From Paracidovorax wautersii (lineage in GTDB: Bacteria; Pseudomonadota; Gammaproteobacteria; Burkholderiales; Burkholderiaceae_C): a stretch of 36,117 nucleotides of DNA. This document shows, piece by piece, positions 1 to 9,668 of this stretch (position 1 is the stretch's first letter; every line of letters begins with the position of its first letter). The notes under the pieces were generated by a model. The model was not told where the DNA came from and searched no databases. It saw nothing but the letters and a program-made list of their open reading frames with translations. Where the stretch lies: assembly GCF_900113035.1 (NCBI RefSeq), contig NZ_FONX01000025.1:1-36117 (forward strand). The letters run 5' to 3'. A program made the translations under genes and the position numbers.

Positions 1-253
1 GCTCCAGCCGGCGACTGGACTGGATGCGGTTGAGGTAGCCGTAGAGATACAGCTTCAGGAGCACTGCGGGATGGTACGAGGGCCTGCCGGTTGCAGCCGG
101 TGTTGCACCATGGAACCCCAGAGCCACCAGGTCCAGCTCGTTGATGAAGGCATCAACGATTCGAACCGTGTTGTCCTGTGCAATGAAGTCATCCAGGCTC
201 TCTGGCAGCAATGTGACCTGATGCCGGTTCTGTCCCTCGATGTATCTGGGCAT
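1..253 (-). CDS. IS1182-family transposase, N-terminal part (runs off the left edge)
   Basis: The first 84 residues of a transposase are encoded from an ATG at 253 down to the window edge. The protein begins MPRYIEGQNRHQVTLLPESL and continues with the N-terminal block ATGRPSYHPAVLLKLYLYGY and then NRIQSSRRLE. This block is characteristic of IS1182-type DDE transposases, where it precedes the catalytic domain. No stop or frameshift appears in the visible part, so the gene may be intact outside the window. The catalytic residues themselves are not visible here. The family assignment rests on motif recognition. Confidence 0.85.
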   Translation of the reverse strand, partial: MPRYIEGQNRHQVTLLPESLDDFIAQDNTVRIVDAFINELDLVALGFHGATPAATGRPSYHPAVLLKLYLYGYLNRIQSSRRLE

Positions 254-330
254 ATTGATCTCGGTGTTCAATATGTCGCCAGACTTTACTGGCGCACTCG
301 GCAGGCCGCGAGAGGGTTTTCACACAGCCT
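1..330 (-). mobile_element. IS1182-type insertion sequence, 5' end only
   Basis: The left edge holds the start of a transposase gene read leftwards plus about 77 bases of non-coding end. Coming from the right, the non-coding end carries a block reading GGCTGTGTGAAAACCCTC on the minus strand (about 312-329). This resembles the terminal sequence of IS1182-type elements as I recall them. The boundary near 330 is inferred from the point where the sigma factor reading frame begins to look like its family. The other end and any target duplication lie outside the window, so the exact boundary is uncertain by several bases. Confidence 0.7.
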
Positions 331-792
331 CCGGCGGTTGAGGTCGTGCAGGAGAGCTACGCACGCGTTCTGGCGATTCAGCGCTCCAGCGTGCCGATCA
401 GCGAGCCGCGCGCCTTGCTCTACCAAACTGCCCGCCATGTCATGGTGGACCAGCATCGGCGCGAGCTGCTGCGCAATCACGATGACCTGGGCATGGTCGC
501 AGAGGTGGACCAGCCGGTCATTTCCGAGCATTTGCAGCCGGACGCTCTGCTGAATTCAGCTCAGGCCATCCAGGCTTACGTCGCCACCATCGAGGCTCTG
601 CCGCCGCGCTGTCGAGAAGCGTTCATCCTCCACGTATTCGACGGCCTGCCGTACGCGCGGATCGCCGAGCGCATGGGCACGTCTGTCAGCATGGTCGAAA
701 AGCACATTGCGCGCGGCCGGCTGGAGTGTCGTAACTGTCAGCGCCTGCTTCTATGCGTCTCCCCACAGACGCGCGACCTCGATGCGCCATGA
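331..792 (+). pseudogene. FecI-type ECF sigma factor, 5' end removed by the insertion sequence
   Basis: The frame encodes the late part of sigma region 2 (VVQESYARVL, then EPRALLYQTARHVMVDQHRR) and a full region 4 (ALPPRCREAFILHVFDGLPYARIAERMGTS, then VEKHIARGR). These are typical of FecI-family sigma factors that drive siderophore receptor genes. The N-terminal 30-40 residues expected upstream (region 2.1 and part of 2.2, involved in core polymerase binding) are missing. The frame runs back into insertion-sequence DNA and meets a stop at 256-258. The only usable in-frame start is a GTG at 346, which gives 148 residues. The remnant is probably inactive as a sigma factor. A fusion product made from the IS end is possible but has no evident start. 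Confidence 0.8.
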
Positions 793-853
793 GTGTGCTG
801 ATGCTCAGGCGGGAGAGAGTGGCGGCGTCGTGCGACAACACCTGCGAGAACCG

Positions 854-2050
854 ATGAAACAGCACGCATCAATTCCCGACGATAGGGCGACGCAGGACGC
901 AGCCGATGCGCGCGACTTCCAAGACTATGCAGCGAAGCAAGACCCGATGTGGATGCAGGCCGCGCTCTGGGCCACCCGCCGCGCCGAAGCCCACGGCGCA
1001 GCGTCCGAGGCCGAATTTCAGCGCTGGCTGCGCGCTGACCCAGAACACGGGGCTGCCTACGAAGAGATGGCAAGAAGTTTCGCGCCTGTGCGTGAGCTGC
1101 CGGACAACGAGATCCGGTCGTTGAAGAGCGGTTTGGACCGCGAGCTACCCACTGCGGATCCGCCTCGGCAGTCGCCGGTGGCCCTTGCCCGCAGCACCAG
1201 GTCTGCGGCCGGCCTAGGCGCTCGGCCGACCGAGCATGTCTCGTCCGAGCGCCGGAGTTGGACGAGCGGCCTGTGGCGACTATTCCCGCAGGCGGCCACT
1301 GCGGTGGCCGCCGTAGCGCTGGTCAGTGCAAGCTGGATCGGCTGGGATCACTGGCGGAGCCAGCCCACCTTTACCAAAAACTATGCCACTGAGCGGGGGC
1401 AGCGCCTCGACATTCAGCTTCCCGACGGTAGTTCCCTGCAGCTAGACGCGGCCACGCAAGCCGAAGTGCGGCTGTACCGTGAGCGCCGGGAGGTGCGACT
1501 GGCCGAGGGCCAAGCCCTGTTCGTCGTCCATGCGGACCCAACGCATCCTTTCGACGTGCTGACTGGTTCAGTGCGTGTCACGGTCGTCGGCACCCGGTTC
1601 TCTGTGCGGCATACCCTCTCAGGCCTGGACGCCGGCAAGACGGTGGTGGCCGTTGAATCCGGCCGCGTCCGCGTAAGCCGCATGGACGTGTCGGGCAAGG
1701 CGGAAGCGCACGACGCCGAAGGCCGCGTCGAATTGGGCGCTGGGCAGGGCGTGACGGCGGACGAAACTGGCCGCCTGCAGGCTGCCATCAGCGTTCCGCC
1801 AGGCAGCGTTGCGGGCTGGCGCAATGGCCGCATCAGTTTCAACGACACCCCGCTCGCCGCAGCTCTGGCGGAAATGGAGCGGTATGGAGATACGGGACTG
1901 ATCGTGCGCGACCCCGCCGTGGGTGCGCTTCGCCTCGGCGGCAGCTTCGACGTGCGGCAGATCGGCACGTTCGCGCAGGCGCTTCCTTCCCTGTTGCCGG
2001 TGCGGCTGGAGCGGCGAAACGGCGTGGTGGAGATCGTCGGCCTGCGCTGA
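854..2050 (+). CDS. FecR-family anti-sigma / signal-transducing regulator
   Basis: This 398-residue inner-membrane protein would bind the FecI-type sigma factor in the cytoplasm and relay the signal from the outer-membrane receptor. Residues 35-75 form the DUF4880-like N-terminal region (WATRRAEAHGAASEAEFQRW and on). Residues 146-163 are the single membrane segment. Residues 176-277 are the FecR domain (LPDGSSLQLDAATQAEVRLY, then FDVLTGSVRVTVVGTRFSVR). Residues 320-398 form an STN-like C-terminal domain. I chose the ATG at 854. An in-frame ATG at 782 would overlap the sigma remnant by 11 bases, and neither has a convincing ribosome site. The gene looks intact even though its sigma partner is truncated, so it may now be without a local client. 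Confidence 0.85.
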   Translation: MKQHASIPDDRATQDAADARDFQDYAAKQDPMWMQAALWATRRAEAHGAASEAEFQRWLRADPEHGAAYEEMARSFAPVRELPDNEIRSLKSGLDRELPTADPPRQSPVALARSTRSAAGLGARPTEHVSSERRSWTSGLWRLFPQAATAVAAVALVSASWIGWDHWRSQPTFTKNYATERGQRLDIQLPDGSSLQLDAATQAEVRLYRERREVRLAEGQALFVVHADPTHPFDVLTGSVRVTVVGTRFSVRHTLSGLDAGKTVVAVESGRVRVSRMDVSGKAEAHDAEGRVELGAGQGVTADETGRLQAAISVPPGSVAGWRNGRISFNDTPLAAALAEMERYGDTGLIVRDPAVGALRLGGSFDVRQIGTFAQALPSLLPVRLERRNGVVEIVGLR

Positions 2051-2147
2051 ACACAACCTGCGCCGGGTTCGACGGTCCTGAAAGAACTTTCAGACTTTTT
2101 GCATCGGAACATGAGGGTTTGGCCGCCCCATCCGACTCCATTGGTAG

Positions 2148-2162
2148 TGATTCTTATTTTGA
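2148..2162 (+). promoter_or_regulatory. Fur-box-like operator upstream of the siderophore receptor
   Basis: TGATTCTTATTTTGA matches the 7-1-7 Fur consensus (TGATAAT-N-ATTATCA) at 10 of 14 defined positions. It sits in a short AT-rich patch (2145-2165) about 22 bases before the receptor start codon. Iron-dependent repression of the receptor by Fur is inferred from this match and from the gene's function. Confidence 0.5.
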
Positions 2163-2184
2163 CTACTTCCTGGAGATTGCATTC

Positions 2185-4608
2185 ATGCGGCAACCGAGTC
2201 TCGCCCTCGCTCTCCTGGCCCTGTCGGCATTGCTGACTGCCGGGACCACCGTTCAGGCCCAGCCCGCCCGCTTGCCGACGTCCATCGCTATCGCGGCGCA
2301 GCCGCTGGGTCAGGCGCTCAACGAACTGTCGCGCCAGGCCGGTCTGCAACTGATGTTTCCCCCGGCGCTAGTGGCCGGCAAGATCGCCCCGGCCATCTCG
2401 GGCGCACTGACGCCCAGTCAGGCCCTGGATCGCCTGTTGGCAGGCAGCGGGCTGGTTGGCACGCAGGAGGGCAATGCCATCGTCATCAAGGCGGCACCGC
2501 CTCGACCTGCGGGTGCAGGGGCCTCTTTGGCAGAGGTTTTGGTAACGGGTCAGGCCGAGCGTGCCGATGGCCTGCCGCTAGCCTACGCCGGCGGACAGGT
2601 TGCCCGCGGAGGTCGCTTGGGCATGCTGGGCAATGCCGATGTGATGGACACGCCCTTCAGCACAACGAGTTACACAGCCCAACTGATCGAGGACCAGCAA
2701 GCCTCGACCGTGCTGGAAGTCTTGAAGAACGACCCGGGAGTTCGACAAACAGCGCCCACGGCGAATCTGTCCGCATCGAACTTCAACATTCGCGGCTTCG
2801 GCCTCAGCGCCGACTCGGTGACCTTCGACGGTCTGTATGGCATGGCGCCAGGCAATGGCGACCTCTCAGTTGAGTTCGCCGAAAGAGTGGAGGTCCTCAA
2901 AGGGCCTGGCGCATTGCTCTACGGCATGTCGCCCGGTGGCACGGTAGGCGGTTCTGTCAACCTCGTCCCGAAGCGAGCGGGGGACGTACCCCTGACACGC
3001 CTGACGCTAGGTGTGGAATCGGATGCCTTGCTCAGGGCCCAGGTGGACACAGGTCGCCGCTTTGGTGCCAACAATGAATGGGGCCTGCGTTTCAATGGTC
3101 GTTACAAAGAGGGCGACATCTATATCGATGGCGCAAAGAATCAGGGCAATCTCGGTGCCTTGGCGCTGGACTATCGTGGCGAGCGCTTGCGCATGACGCT
3201 GGACGCTTATCGCTTGCAAGAGAAGCAGCGTGGCGGGGGAAGCCTAAGCGCGGTCGTCAGCAACTGGGACGGCACGCCCAGTTGGCTGAGGTCCATGCCC
3301 GCCGCACCCAGCGCCCGAACCAACTTGTATCGGGGCGCCCCCCAGTCTCAGGAAACGACGGAAGCGGTCATCCTGGGTGGTGAATACGATTTCAGCGACC
3401 GCTGGACCGGCTACGCCAAGTTTGGCGTACAGCGGGACAAGTCCCGAGGGCCCGCTTTTGCATTTGTCAACAACGTGCAGGCCAATGGGGATGCGGTTCT
3501 GGCGACCGATGACTGGCCCTCGTTCAACAGGACAAAAAGCGCCGAAATGGGCCTCCGAGGCCGGTTCCAGACCGGGACGGTCAGCCACGCCGTGGCCTTG
3601 AGCACGTCGTACCTGAACCGGGACAACGGCAGTGCGGCGACCTTCGGCTCGTTCGACCAGCCGACCAACATCTACAGGCCCGCGCGCATCGTCAACTGGG
3701 CTGTTGCCCCGGCCTATGTACCGAGAGGGTCGGAAACCACCCTCAGCGGCGTGGCCCTCGCTGACACGCTGGGTTTCATGGACGACCGCTTGCTGCTGAC
3801 CCTTGGTGTACGGCGGCAGAACGTGAAAGCGACAAATTTCGACGAGACCGGTGCCGTGACCGGGGCGTACGACGCCAGTGCCTGGACGCCGATGGTCGGC
3901 CTGGTGCTCAAACCGACAGACGATCTCTCGCTCTACGCCAACGTCATCCAGGGGCTGTCGCAGGGCGCGACAGTCGGTGAGATGTACCAGAACGCCGGCG
4001 ACGTCTTTCCTCCTTTCAAGACCAAGCAGGTCGAGGTGGGCGCCAAGCTGCAAACAGGCCGCTTCACGAACACGATTAGCGTGTTTCAGATCAAACAGCC
4101 CAGCACGATCGCCGACAACAGCACTTCTCCGTTGCCGACGCTGCGCCTGAACGGCGAGCAACGGAACAGGGGCATCGAATGGGCGACCTTTGGCGAGTTG
4201 ACAAAGGGTCTGCGCATGTTGGGCGGGCTGACTTATCTGCAAGCCAAGCTGACCAAAACGCAAGACGGCCTTCAGGATGGCAATACGGCGGCCGGTTCAC
4301 CGCCGTGGGCCGCCAACCTGGGCCTGGATTGGGACGTGCCGGGCCTGGCAGGCCTGGCGGTGAGCGGGCGCGTGACTTACACCAGTGCACAGGACGTGGA
4401 CATCGCCAACTCGCTGAAGCTGCCGTCGTGGACGATCCTGGATCTGGGCGGGCGGTACGCGACCAAGATCGGCGGCAAGCCCGTCGTGTTCCGTGCCGGC
4501 GTGGACAATGTGTTCAACAGAAAGTACTGGCAAGGCGTCTTTTTCAACGGTACGGTATCCGTGGGCGCGCCGCGCACGTATCGTCTTTCCGCTGCGATTG
4601 ACTTCTGA
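2185..4608 (+). CDS. TonB-dependent siderophore receptor with STN signalling domain
   Basis: This 807-residue outer-membrane receptor imports a ferric siderophore using TonB energy. It has a signal peptide (residues 1-25, likely cut after VQA), an STN domain (about 32-104) that in this family contacts FecR in the periplasm, and a TonB-box-like AEVLVTG at 116-122. A plug domain (about 155-262) follows, with NDPGVRQTAPTANLSASNFN and RVEVLKGPGALLYGMSPGG. The beta barrel runs from about 270 to a C-terminal phenylalanine (RLSAAIDF). The family resembles ferrichrome/hydroxamate-type receptors, but the ligand cannot be read from sequence. The start is supported by CTGGAGA eight bases upstream. The gene follows fecR after a 134-base gap with a Fur-like site. 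Confidence 0.93.
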   Translation: MRQPSLALALLALSALLTAGTTVQAQPARLPTSIAIAAQPLGQALNELSRQAGLQLMFPPALVAGKIAPAISGALTPSQALDRLLAGSGLVGTQEGNAIVIKAAPPRPAGAGASLAEVLVTGQAERADGLPLAYAGGQVARGGRLGMLGNADVMDTPFSTTSYTAQLIEDQQASTVLEVLKNDPGVRQTAPTANLSASNFNIRGFGLSADSVTFDGLYGMAPGNGDLSVEFAERVEVLKGPGALLYGMSPGGTVGGSVNLVPKRAGDVPLTRLTLGVESDALLRAQVDTGRRFGANNEWGLRFNGRYKEGDIYIDGAKNQGNLGALALDYRGERLRMTLDAYRLQEKQRGGGSLSAVVSNWDGTPSWLRSMPAAPSARTNLYRGAPQSQETTEAVILGGEYDFSDRWTGYAKFGVQRDKSRGPAFAFVNNVQANGDAVLATDDWPSFNRTKSAEMGLRGRFQTGTVSHAVALSTSYLNRDNGSAATFGSFDQPTNIYRPARIVNWAVAPAYVPRGSETTLSGVALADTLGFMDDRLLLTLGVRRQNVKATNFDETGAVTGAYDASAWTPMVGLVLKPTDDLSLYANVIQGLSQGATVGEMYQNAGDVFPPFKTKQVEVGAKLQTGRFTNTISVFQIKQPSTIADNSTSPLPTLRLNGEQRNRGIEWATFGELTKGLRMLGGLTYLQAKLTKTQDGLQDGNTAAGSPPWAANLGLDWDVPGLAGLAVSGRVTYTSAQDVDIANSLKLPSWTILDLGGRYATKIGGKPVVFRAGVDNVFNRKYWQGVFFNGTVSVGAPRTYRLSAAIDF

Positions 4609-4619
4609 CGGTGCTGTCT

Positions 4620-4925
4620 ATGCGAACAAGTGCCCTCAACCGCCGCAACTATGTAGCCTTGGCCGCCCGTACCCTGCTGGCGATCTTCGGCGGCTACGCC
4701 TTCTGCTGGGGATTGATCGCCCTTTGCGCGGCGCTGACCTTTCCCCTGGACGCGGAGTTGCACGACGGGGAGACGCTGGGGTCAATCTTGGCACTCCTCA
4801 TCTATCCCGCTGTGTTTCTGTGGGCCTTCGCGGCCCGCAGCCTCTGGCGAGTGGGCGCGGTGACGGTGGGCGGCGGAGCGCTGATGGCCGTTGTCGCCTC
4901 ACTGATTCAGATGCGCTTGACCTGA
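4620..4925 (+). CDS. DUF3649-type small inner-membrane protein
   Basis: This 101-residue protein has three hydrophobic segments (about 14-37, 50-69 and 75-95) and the motif YPAVFLWAFAARSLWRV. This fits the DUF3649 family, which commonly lies between siderophore receptors and PepSY membrane proteins in Burkholderiales and Bordetella-like genomes. Its biochemical role is unknown, and a link to iron uptake is inferred from context. It starts 11 bases after the receptor stop. I chose the ATG at 4620 over the GTG at 4611 because homologues as I recall them start close to the RRNYVALAAR region. It ends ten bases before the next gene, so the three genes are probably co-transcribed. Confidence 0.75.
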   Translation: MRTSALNRRNYVALAARTLLAIFGGYAFCWGLIALCAALTFPLDAELHDGETLGSILALLIYPAVFLWAFAARSLWRVGAVTVGGGALMAVVASLIQMRLT

Positions 4926-4935
4926 GGAGAGAGGC

Positions 4936-6645
4936 ATGTTCCAGAGCTTCCGCCAAGCCGCGACCTGGGTGCACACATGGTTCGGCCTCGTGCTGGGTTT
5001 CGTGCTTATCGTCGCGTTCTTCTTCGGCTCGCTTTCGGTGTTCGACCGTGAGATCGACCGCTGGGCGATCCCCGCCTCGCGCTTTGCGCCGCAGCCCATG
5101 CCCTCTTTCGACAGGATGCTGCGCCCGGTGTCCGAGGGCATCCAGCCCGACAGGGCAAGCCTGGACGAGGCGCAGCGGTTGGTAACCAAGCCCTTGCCCA
5201 CGCACTGGGGGACTCCTGACTTCTGGAGTGCGTTCGTTACCCATCGTGATCCGGTGCTCACTGTGTCTGCTGGATGGAAGACCCCCAATGCGATCGTGGA
5301 AGACGCCGTCTTCGGCAGCCGCACCATCGATCCGCGCAGCGGCAAGGTGTTTCCAGATGACCAGCTGAAGATCGGCAGTCAGTTCTTCTTTCCGCTGCAT
5401 TACAACCTCACCTTCTACCGGAGAGAAACCGGCATGTGGATCGTGGGGTCCGCAGGGCTGGTGATGCTGGTGGCGTTGATCTCGGGCGTCGTGATGCATC
5501 GCAAATTCTTTCGCGAGTTCTTCACCTTCCGGCCCGCAAAGAATACCCAGCGCAGCGTGCTCGACCTGCACAACATGACCGGCGTGTTGGCACTGCCCTT
5601 CCACTTCTTCTTTGCTCTGACAGGCTTACTGATCTTCGCGAGCACCTATTTCCCGGTAACGCAGACCCAGCTCTATCCGCTGCACGAGTTGCATGAGACG
5701 CTCGAGGAGCAGCAGACGGGGCTGCCGCGCGACCGTGCGGGCGTGGCCGCGCCCATGGCTTCGGTGGACGCGATGGTGGCCGAAGCGCAGCGCCGCTGGG
5801 CCGCGAAAGGTATGGCGGGTGAGGTGGGCTTGCTTAGCCTCACCCATGTCGGCGACGCCAATGGTTATGTGAGTGTCTTCCGCGCCGGGACCGATCGCAT
5901 CGCCAGCGTGAGCGAAGGTATCCACTTCAAGGCCAGCACCGGAGAGGTGTTGCGCGAAGACCCGCCGCAAACCGCCGTGGGCGGGGTTGCCAATTTCTTG
6001 ACCGGACTGCACCTGCAGCACTTCCGCCACTGGCTGCTGCGCTGGCTGTACCTGTTCGGTGGCTTGATGGGCTGTGCGTGCATCGCCACGGGTTTCATTT
6101 TCTTCGTGGAAAAGCGGAAGAAACAGCACGCCAGGGCGGGCCGTCACGGAAGCCGCATCGTGGATGCCCTGGCCGTCACTGTCGTGGCCGGCATGCTGAT
6201 CGCCACGCTGGGCATGCTGATCGCCAACCGCCTGTTGCCCAATACCTTGCCAGCCGGTTGGCTACCCAGAGGTGACCTCGAAAAGTACCTCTTCTGGCTG
6301 GGATGGGTGCTAGCCATGGGACATGCCTTCTTGCGCAGCGGACCGGTGGCTCAAGGGGGCATGAACCCCGCGTGGCGCGAGCAGTGTTGGGCCGTTTCTG
6401 TCATGGCGGCGCTGGCCGTGCTGCTGAACTGGTTCACCACAGGTGACCATATCGTTCGGACGCTGGGGGCGGGCTATTGGCCAGTGGCCGGCGTGGACCT
6501 CTTTTTGCTGTCGACCGCGATGGTGGCTGCTTGGAGTGCGCGCAAGCTCGCGGCGCGCAGCCAGGGCAAGGGGGAAGGCCCGGCGCGCAGTGGCGATTCA
6601 CACGTAAACCCGCCTGACTGGCCGCCGCGCTCGCACAGAGCGTGA
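4936..6645 (+). CDS. PepSY-domain transmembrane protein, probable ferri-siderophore reductase
   Basis: This 569-residue inner-membrane protein has a PepSY-associated architecture. A first helix (about 10-36, WVHTWFGLVLGFVLIVAFFF) is followed by a large periplasmic part. Further helices are at about 172-197 (MWIVGSAGLVMLVALISGVV), 213-240 (LDLHNMTGVLALPFHFFFAL) and 360-392, with a C-terminal group. Histidines within or beside the helices (LHNMTG, PFHFFF) could bind haem. PepSY membrane proteins such as FoxB and FpvG reduce ferric siderophores, and I infer that role here from the position after a siderophore receptor. A GAGGAGAG ribosome site supports the ATG at 4936. The DUF3325 gene that often accompanies this cassette is not present downstream. 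Confidence 0.82.
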   Translation: MFQSFRQAATWVHTWFGLVLGFVLIVAFFFGSLSVFDREIDRWAIPASRFAPQPMPSFDRMLRPVSEGIQPDRASLDEAQRLVTKPLPTHWGTPDFWSAFVTHRDPVLTVSAGWKTPNAIVEDAVFGSRTIDPRSGKVFPDDQLKIGSQFFFPLHYNLTFYRRETGMWIVGSAGLVMLVALISGVVMHRKFFREFFTFRPAKNTQRSVLDLHNMTGVLALPFHFFFALTGLLIFASTYFPVTQTQLYPLHELHETLEEQQTGLPRDRAGVAAPMASVDAMVAEAQRRWAAKGMAGEVGLLSLTHVGDANGYVSVFRAGTDRIASVSEGIHFKASTGEVLREDPPQTAVGGVANFLTGLHLQHFRHWLLRWLYLFGGLMGCACIATGFIFFVEKRKKQHARAGRHGSRIVDALAVTVVAGMLIATLGMLIANRLLPNTLPAGWLPRGDLEKYLFWLGWVLAMGHAFLRSGPVAQGGMNPAWREQCWAVSVMAALAVLLNWFTTGDHIVRTLGAGYWPVAGVDLFLLSTAMVAAWSARKLAARSQGKGEGPARSGDSHVNPPDWPPRSHRA

Positions 6646-6689
6646 TCGTCATGGTGCTGCGCAGGCTGCCGGGCAGCTGACAAGGCCTG

Positions 6690-6720
6690 CGATGCAGCGC
6701 CCATCCACGCTGCTTCATCG
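6690..6720. other. Possible hairpin between convergent genes
   Basis: CGATG-CAGCG at 6690-6699 can pair with CGCTG and CATCG at 6708-6720, with a three-base bulge and an eight-base loop. It lies between the convergent PepSY and protease genes. There is no T-tract on either side, so a termination role is only a possibility. Confidence 0.22.
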
Positions 6721-6773
6721 CGTCCTGCCGGCACGGGTCGTTCGGGCGATAAGGGCAAAGAAGCGAGAGCCGC

Positions 6774-7916
<1,143 letters not shown>

Positions 7917-8297
7917 GTTGGAGCAGGAAAAACGGCGAGGGCGACTCGACGTGAACAGGTGGGAGAGGGCGGGGCGCTGGCCGGGCGGTGGCGCACGCTG
8001 CGGTCATTGTCGCTGCGCCGCTTCCTCCGCCGCGCATGCCCGCGCACGGACAGGGCCTGCGGCCCGCCGGCCGATGGGTGCCAAGGGTAAACCTCTAGAA
8101 TGTTGCCCACTGTAACGGCTCCTGCATTTTCGTTCGCCTTCTGCCTTCCGGCCATCCGCCGGAAGCGCGCCTGCCCAGCATCCCCGATCCGGAACGCCTG
8201 CCGAACGACGGCCACGCGCCCCATCCCATGGCGCGAGGCTGGCGCCGCCCTTGGTTCGTGGCAGCCCTGGCTGCCTGCTTTTAGGAACGTCTTGTCC
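7917..8297. other. 381-base divergent intergenic region
   Basis: This gap separates the divergent protease and MFS transporter genes. It must hold both promoters, but I see no strong pair of -35/-10 boxes. TAGAAT at 8096-8101 is a fair -10 candidate reading towards the transporter, although no matching -35 lies 16-18 bases upstream. The transporter frame stays open back to an ATG at 8099-8101. That extension (Arg/Pro/Ala-rich, no transporter features) looks non-coding. No tRNA, repeat or terminator was seen. Confidence 0.4.
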
Positions 8298-9617
8298 ATG
8301 ACCTCTCAATCCCCGGCGCCGTCCCTGGCGGATGCCGCTCCTGCCCGCCAGCTCACCCGCAAGGACTACCAGACCCTGGGCCTGTCCGCCCTGGGCGGCA
8401 CGCTGGAGTTCTACGACTTCGTCATCTACGTCTTCTTCGCTGCGGTGCTGAGCGGGCTGTTCTTCCCCGCCGACATGCCCGACTGGCTGCGCCAGCTGCA
8501 GACCTTCGGCATCTTCGCCGCCGGCTACCTGGCACGCCCGCTGGGCGGCATCGTGATCGCGCACTTCGGCGACAAGCTGGGGCGCAAGCGCATGTTCACG
8601 CTGTCCATCTTCCTGATGGCCGTGCCCACGCTGGTCATCGGCCTCTTGCCTACCTACGCCAGCATCGGCGTGGCGGCGCCGCTGCTGCTGCTGGCCATGC
8701 GCGTGCTGCAGGGTGCTGCCATCGGCGGCGAAATGCCCGGCGCCTGGGTGTTCGTGGCCGAGCACGTGCCCAAGAGCCGCTACGGCCTGGGCGTGGGCAC
8801 GCTCACGGCCGGCATCACGGGCGGCATCCTGCTGGGCTCGCTGGTGGCGATCGCCATCAACCGCAGCTATGCGCCGGCCGAAGTGCGCGAATTCGCCTGG
8901 CGCATTCCGTTCATCCTGGGCGGCGTGTTCGGCCTGGTGTCGGTATACCTGCGCCGCTTCCTGCACGAAACGCCCGTGTTCCAGGAGCTGGCCGCGCGCC
9001 GCGCCGTGGCGCGCGAGCTGCCCGTCAAGACCGTGCTGCGCGACCACAAGGGCGCCATGGTGCTGGTGGCGCTGATGACCTGGGTGCTGTCCACCGCGGT
9101 GGTCGTCGTCGTGCTGATCACGCCCACCTACCTGCAGAAGGTGTTCCAGATCCCGGCCACGCTGGCGCTGGAAGCCAACGCCGTCGCCACGCTCACGCTC
9201 ACCATCGGCTGCGTCGTCGTCGGCTGGGCCACGGACCGCTTCGGCACGCGTCCGGTCATGCTCCTGGGCTGGGGCGGCCTGACGCTGAGCAGCTACTGGT
9301 TCTACACCCAGCTGCCGGGTACGCCCGCGTCGCTGGTCTTCAACTACGGCCTGATCGGCTTCTTCGTCGGCTCCATCTCGCTGCTGCCCATCGTGGGCGT
9401 GCGCGCCTTCCCGCCGGAAGTGCGCTTCACCGGCCTGTCCTTCTCCTACAACATGGCCTATGCCGTGTTCGGCGGCATCACGCCCATCCTGATCACGCTG
9501 TGGCAGCAGCACGACGCGCTGGCCAACGCCCACTACGTGGCGGCCATGGGCGTGCTGGGCTTCGTGCTGGGCTTCGTGCCGCTGGCCTCGCGCGGCTGGC
9601 AGCCTGCGAAGGCCTGA
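8298..9617 (+). CDS. MHS-type MFS transporter (metabolite:proton symporter)
   Basis: This 439-residue inner-membrane carrier has about 12 hydrophobic helices. It shows hallmark metabolite:H+ symporter features: GGTLEFYDFVIYVFFA in helix 1, the loop 2-3 motif FGDKLGRKRMF, RVLQGAAIGGEMPGAWVFVAEHV in helix 4-5, and a repeat of the loop motif as ATDRFGTRPVM in the second half. Relatives carry proline/betaine, shikimate, citrate or 2-oxoglutarate, and the substrate here cannot be told from sequence. AGGAA at 8283-8287 and the family N-terminus support the ATG at 8298. It is followed after 51 bases by the Nif3-family gene. That pairing does not reveal a shared pathway. Confidence 0.88.
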   Translation: MTSQSPAPSLADAAPARQLTRKDYQTLGLSALGGTLEFYDFVIYVFFAAVLSGLFFPADMPDWLRQLQTFGIFAAGYLARPLGGIVIAHFGDKLGRKRMFTLSIFLMAVPTLVIGLLPTYASIGVAAPLLLLAMRVLQGAAIGGEMPGAWVFVAEHVPKSRYGLGVGTLTAGITGGILLGSLVAIAINRSYAPAEVREFAWRIPFILGGVFGLVSVYLRRFLHETPVFQELAARRAVARELPVKTVLRDHKGAMVLVALMTWVLSTAVVVVVLITPTYLQKVFQIPATLALEANAVATLTLTIGCVVVGWATDRFGTRPVMLLGWGGLTLSSYWFYTQLPGTPASLVFNYGLIGFFVGSISLLPIVGVRAFPPEVRFTGLSFSYNMAYAVFGGITPILITLWQQHDALANAHYVAAMGVLGFVLGFVPLASRGWQPAKA

Positions 9618-9668
9618 GCCCCCGCGCGAACGCCTGAGAAGGCGCCTGGGCCTGCCACAATTCCGGCC

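Noticed and set aside
707-853. FecR starting at 707 or 782
   Set aside because: The 707 start lies inside the sigma region 4 coding sequence in another frame. The 782 start is possible, but its extra residues show no family similarity, so 854 is preferred with limited certainty.
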